From positions 1-49,549 of the forward strand of contig JAJVID010000106.1 in assembly GCA_022072205.1 (NCBI GenBank): 49,549 bases of DNA. Direction: 5' to 3'. Below are positions 49,440 to 49,549 of this stretch, piece by piece. The position numbers and the translations under genes were made by a program. How positions within the stretch are numbered: the first letter of the stretch is position 1; each line of letters begins with the position of its first letter. The notes under the pieces were generated by a model. That model searched no databases. It saw only the letters and a program-made list of their open reading frames with translations, and had not been told where the DNA came from. The stretch is from Acidobacteriota bacterium (GTDB lineage Bacteria > Acidobacteriota > Blastocatellia > RBC074).

Positions 49440-49549
49440 TAAAGGGAAAGTTGTATCTGCGGGTAAAACGATAATGCCCGGAAAACCTTCTAATGATATG
49501 TGGGCATCAAAGGCATTGAATTGCTCAAATAGTTTTGATCACTATTGTG
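49426..49549 (+). CDS. Start of an unidentified gene, cut by the window edge
   Basis: ATG 49426, with GGAG at 49415-49418, opens 41 codons with no stop to the edge (MIIHNKGKVVSAGKTIMPGK and onward). It overlaps the PadR-like gene by 14 bases. Too short to assign. Confidence 0.45.
   Translation, partial: MIIHNKGKVVSAGKTIMPGKPSNDMWASKALNCSNSFDHYC

Noticed and set aside
1..49549. CRISPR arrays, tRNA or rRNA genes
   Set aside because: No regularly spaced direct repeats with unique spacers, no cloverleaf-like or rRNA-like sequence was noticed by eye; a tRNAscan and CRISPR search would be decisive.

Overview
The window looks like a chromosomal segment of a Chloroflexota bacterium, most likely class Anaerolineae. 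This is inference from gene content and style: a Tad-type minor-pilin cluster, an F420-type (Ddn-like) reductase, paired LLM flavoenzymes, MalFG-type importers without their own ATPase, an anaerobic sulfatase maturase and many short palindromic intergenic repeats. No rRNA, tRNA or CRISPR array was seen.

Layout. 1-2939: the start of a Gln/Pro-rich secreted or anchored protein (minus strand, runs off the edge), divergent from a CmtR-like ArsR regulator and a heavy-metal P-type ATPase behind a textbook promoter and operator dyad. 3074-6717: six co-directional, mostly overlapping genes for a Flp pilin, three pseudopilin/TadE/TadG-like proteins, and two proteins I do not recognise. 6718-7570: non-coding and decayed DNA with a multi-repeat inverted element and a LuxR remnant. 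7570-23517: a TetR gene divergent from a long plus-strand run of redox and detoxification genes: LUD protein, YHS protein, two LLM oxidoreductases, DHA2 exporter, thioredoxin-like, dienelactone hydrolase (frameshifted), Ddn-like reductase, DsbA-like protein, DoxX, DUF5519 protein, two-domain VOC dioxygenase, PIG-L deacetylase, redoxin, RibA, methyltransferase, ferredoxin, ABC exporter and carboxylesterase. 23596-30282 (minus): sulfatase, anaerobic sulfatase maturase, sulfatase, HSL-type hydrolase and MFS carrier. 30316-36562 (minus): hydrolase, DUF2270 membrane protein, two sugar-ABC permeases, binding lipoprotein and LacI regulator. 36679-42427: cupin, then a winged-helix regulator with a YbhGFS-like drug exporter (two ATPases, permease, HlyD lipoprotein). 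42788-49549: PaaI thioesterase, acyltransferase, membrane protein, MFS, metallo-beta-lactamase-fold protein, PlsY-like, DegV, Sir2, PadR-like, and the start of one more gene.

Main discovery. Two genes in the redox cluster are interrupted by a single in-frame UGA exactly where the family has the first redox-active cysteine: a DsbA/FrnE-like protein (13603-14214, U-P-W-C, codon 14) and a thioredoxin-fold redoxin (17325-17801, U-I-Q-C, codon 45). Each UGA is followed at the right distance by a foldable stem-loop with a G-containing loop, as expected of a bacterial SECIS. I read both as selenoproteins. With DoxX, a ring-cleavage-type dioxygenase, LLM/F420 reductases and a carboxylesterase, the cluster resembles a selenium-armed version of the catechol/quinone (Mhq/Cat-type) electrophile response of Bacillus. 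A strong promoter overlapped by repeated AAGCGACA operator sites lies between tetR and the first genes.

Other points: a 12-codon leader ORF translationally coupled to the LUD gene; a repeated palindromic element whose copies supply the stop codons of two hydrolase genes; gene debris (DsbA, ferredoxin, HlyD tail, LuxR) pointing to duplication and decay; and a P-type ATPase whose membrane motif is CSC instead of CPC.
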